Positions 12,418 through 12,724 of a DNA stretch of 12,724 nucleotides are shown piece by piece. The DNA comes from DAOTVS01 sp034436375 (GTDB lineage Bacteria; Chloroflexota; Anaerolineae; SpSt-313). The DNA lies in NCBI GenBank assembly GCA_034436375.1, contig DAOTVS010000093.1, positions 1-12,724 on the forward strand, read 5' to 3'. Within the stretch, counting starts at the first letter, position 1. Each line of letters opens with the position of its first letter. A program made the translations under genes and the position numbers. The notes under the pieces are model-generated. The model searched no databases. It was not told the DNA's origin and saw only the letters and a list, made by a program, of their open reading frames with translations.

Positions 12418-12724
12418 TCACGAAACTCGGGCGCGCCGTCCACTGGGCGCTGCCGTATTCGCCCATCGTCACCGTGCCGGCGAGCGCGCCGTCGTCACGG
12501 GCCGCGCCGGTAAAGCGGTACTGGACCCGGCCCGGCCCGCTGCCGATCGTGGTGTTGAAGCGGACCTCCTGCCCGTGAATCTGGCCGCTGAGCGGGCCCG
12601 AGCCGTAGCGCGAGCGGTAGGCGCCGCTGAGCTCACTGCCCGCCTGCTCCAGCGAGGCCGAGTGCCGGCTCATGCCCAGGGTATAGCGAATCTCGATGAG
12701 CCAGGCGCCGGAGAGATCGCGGGC
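12410..12724 (-). CDS. C-terminal part of a probable SelA-like PLP-dependent enzyme (partial)
   Basis: The frame is open from the right edge to TGA at 12410-12412, giving 104 residues. It reads DLSGAWLIEIRYTLGMSRHS, LEQAGSELSGAYRSRYGSG, PLSGQIHGQEVRFNTT, YRFTGAARDDGALAGTVTMG and EYGSAQWTARP. This is a small all-beta add-on domain with alternating G-T/G-x-V strands ending 'GEYG.A.WTA'. I associate it with the tail of L-seryl-tRNA(Sec)-transferase-like (COG1921) PLP proteins, which often neighbour amidohydrolase/deacetylase genes as here. The PLP domain lies outside the window, so the parent enzyme is inferred. Confidence 0.5.
   Translation of the reverse strand, partial: ARDLSGAWLIEIRYTLGMSRHSASLEQAGSELSGAYRSRYGSGPLSGQIHGQEVRFNTTIGSGPGRVQYRFTGAARDDGALAGTVTMGEYGSAQWTARPSFVSD

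Overview
The window looks like a chromosomal segment of a GC-rich member of the Chloroflexota (Anaerolineae-like). This rests on a Tat-exported lipoprotein sugar-binding protein with a V/K/E/T repeat linker after the lipobox, a MalF/MalG permease pair with no local ATPase, URO-D-fold enzymes beside the transporter, VapBC-type modules and a prokaryotic acyl-ACP thioesterase. The taxonomic call is inference from gene style; there is no rRNA or tRNA, and no transposase or CRISPR array was seen.

Layout. 1-177 is the 3' end of a probable medium-chain dehydrogenase (+). 178-308 is non-coding and holds a degenerate inverted-repeat element. 309-670 (-) is an RHH antitoxin followed by a PIN toxin of which only the first dozen residues are recognisable. 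762-2969 (+) is a membrane hybrid histidine kinase with one degenerate and one intact receiver. 2902-4158 (-) is an HTH / degenerate-HATPase / receiver protein whose 3' end overlaps the kinase gene by 68 bp. Divergent from it, across a 36-bp interrupted palindrome, runs a carbohydrate ABC importer operon (4323-7804, +: binding protein, two permeases), followed by two URO-D superfamily enzymes (7847-9975), the second overlapping the first by 49 bp. 10087-10804 (+) is an intact RHH/PIN toxin-antitoxin pair with a near-consensus promoter and a 17-bp operator-like palindrome. On the minus strand at the right end are the C-terminus of a probable SelA-like PLP enzyme (runs off the window), a broken amidohydrolase remnant, and a GNAT / acyl-ACP thioesterase fusion.

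How they may work together (inference). The two-component pair next to the importer could control uptake. The importer plus two paralogous URO-D-fold enzymes form one apparent transcription unit, suggesting import and processing of a small carbohydrate-like or methylated substrate that cannot be named from sequence. The importer must borrow an MsmK/UgpC-type ATPase from elsewhere.

Most unusual items: the kinase/regulator pair with dead domains and interlocked 3' ends; the URO-D pair with H-x-D-G where related corrinoid methyltransferases carry H-x-C; the GNAT-thioesterase fusion lacking the expected catalytic Asn; and two decayed genes at the two ends of the window (PIN toxin, amidohydrolase).
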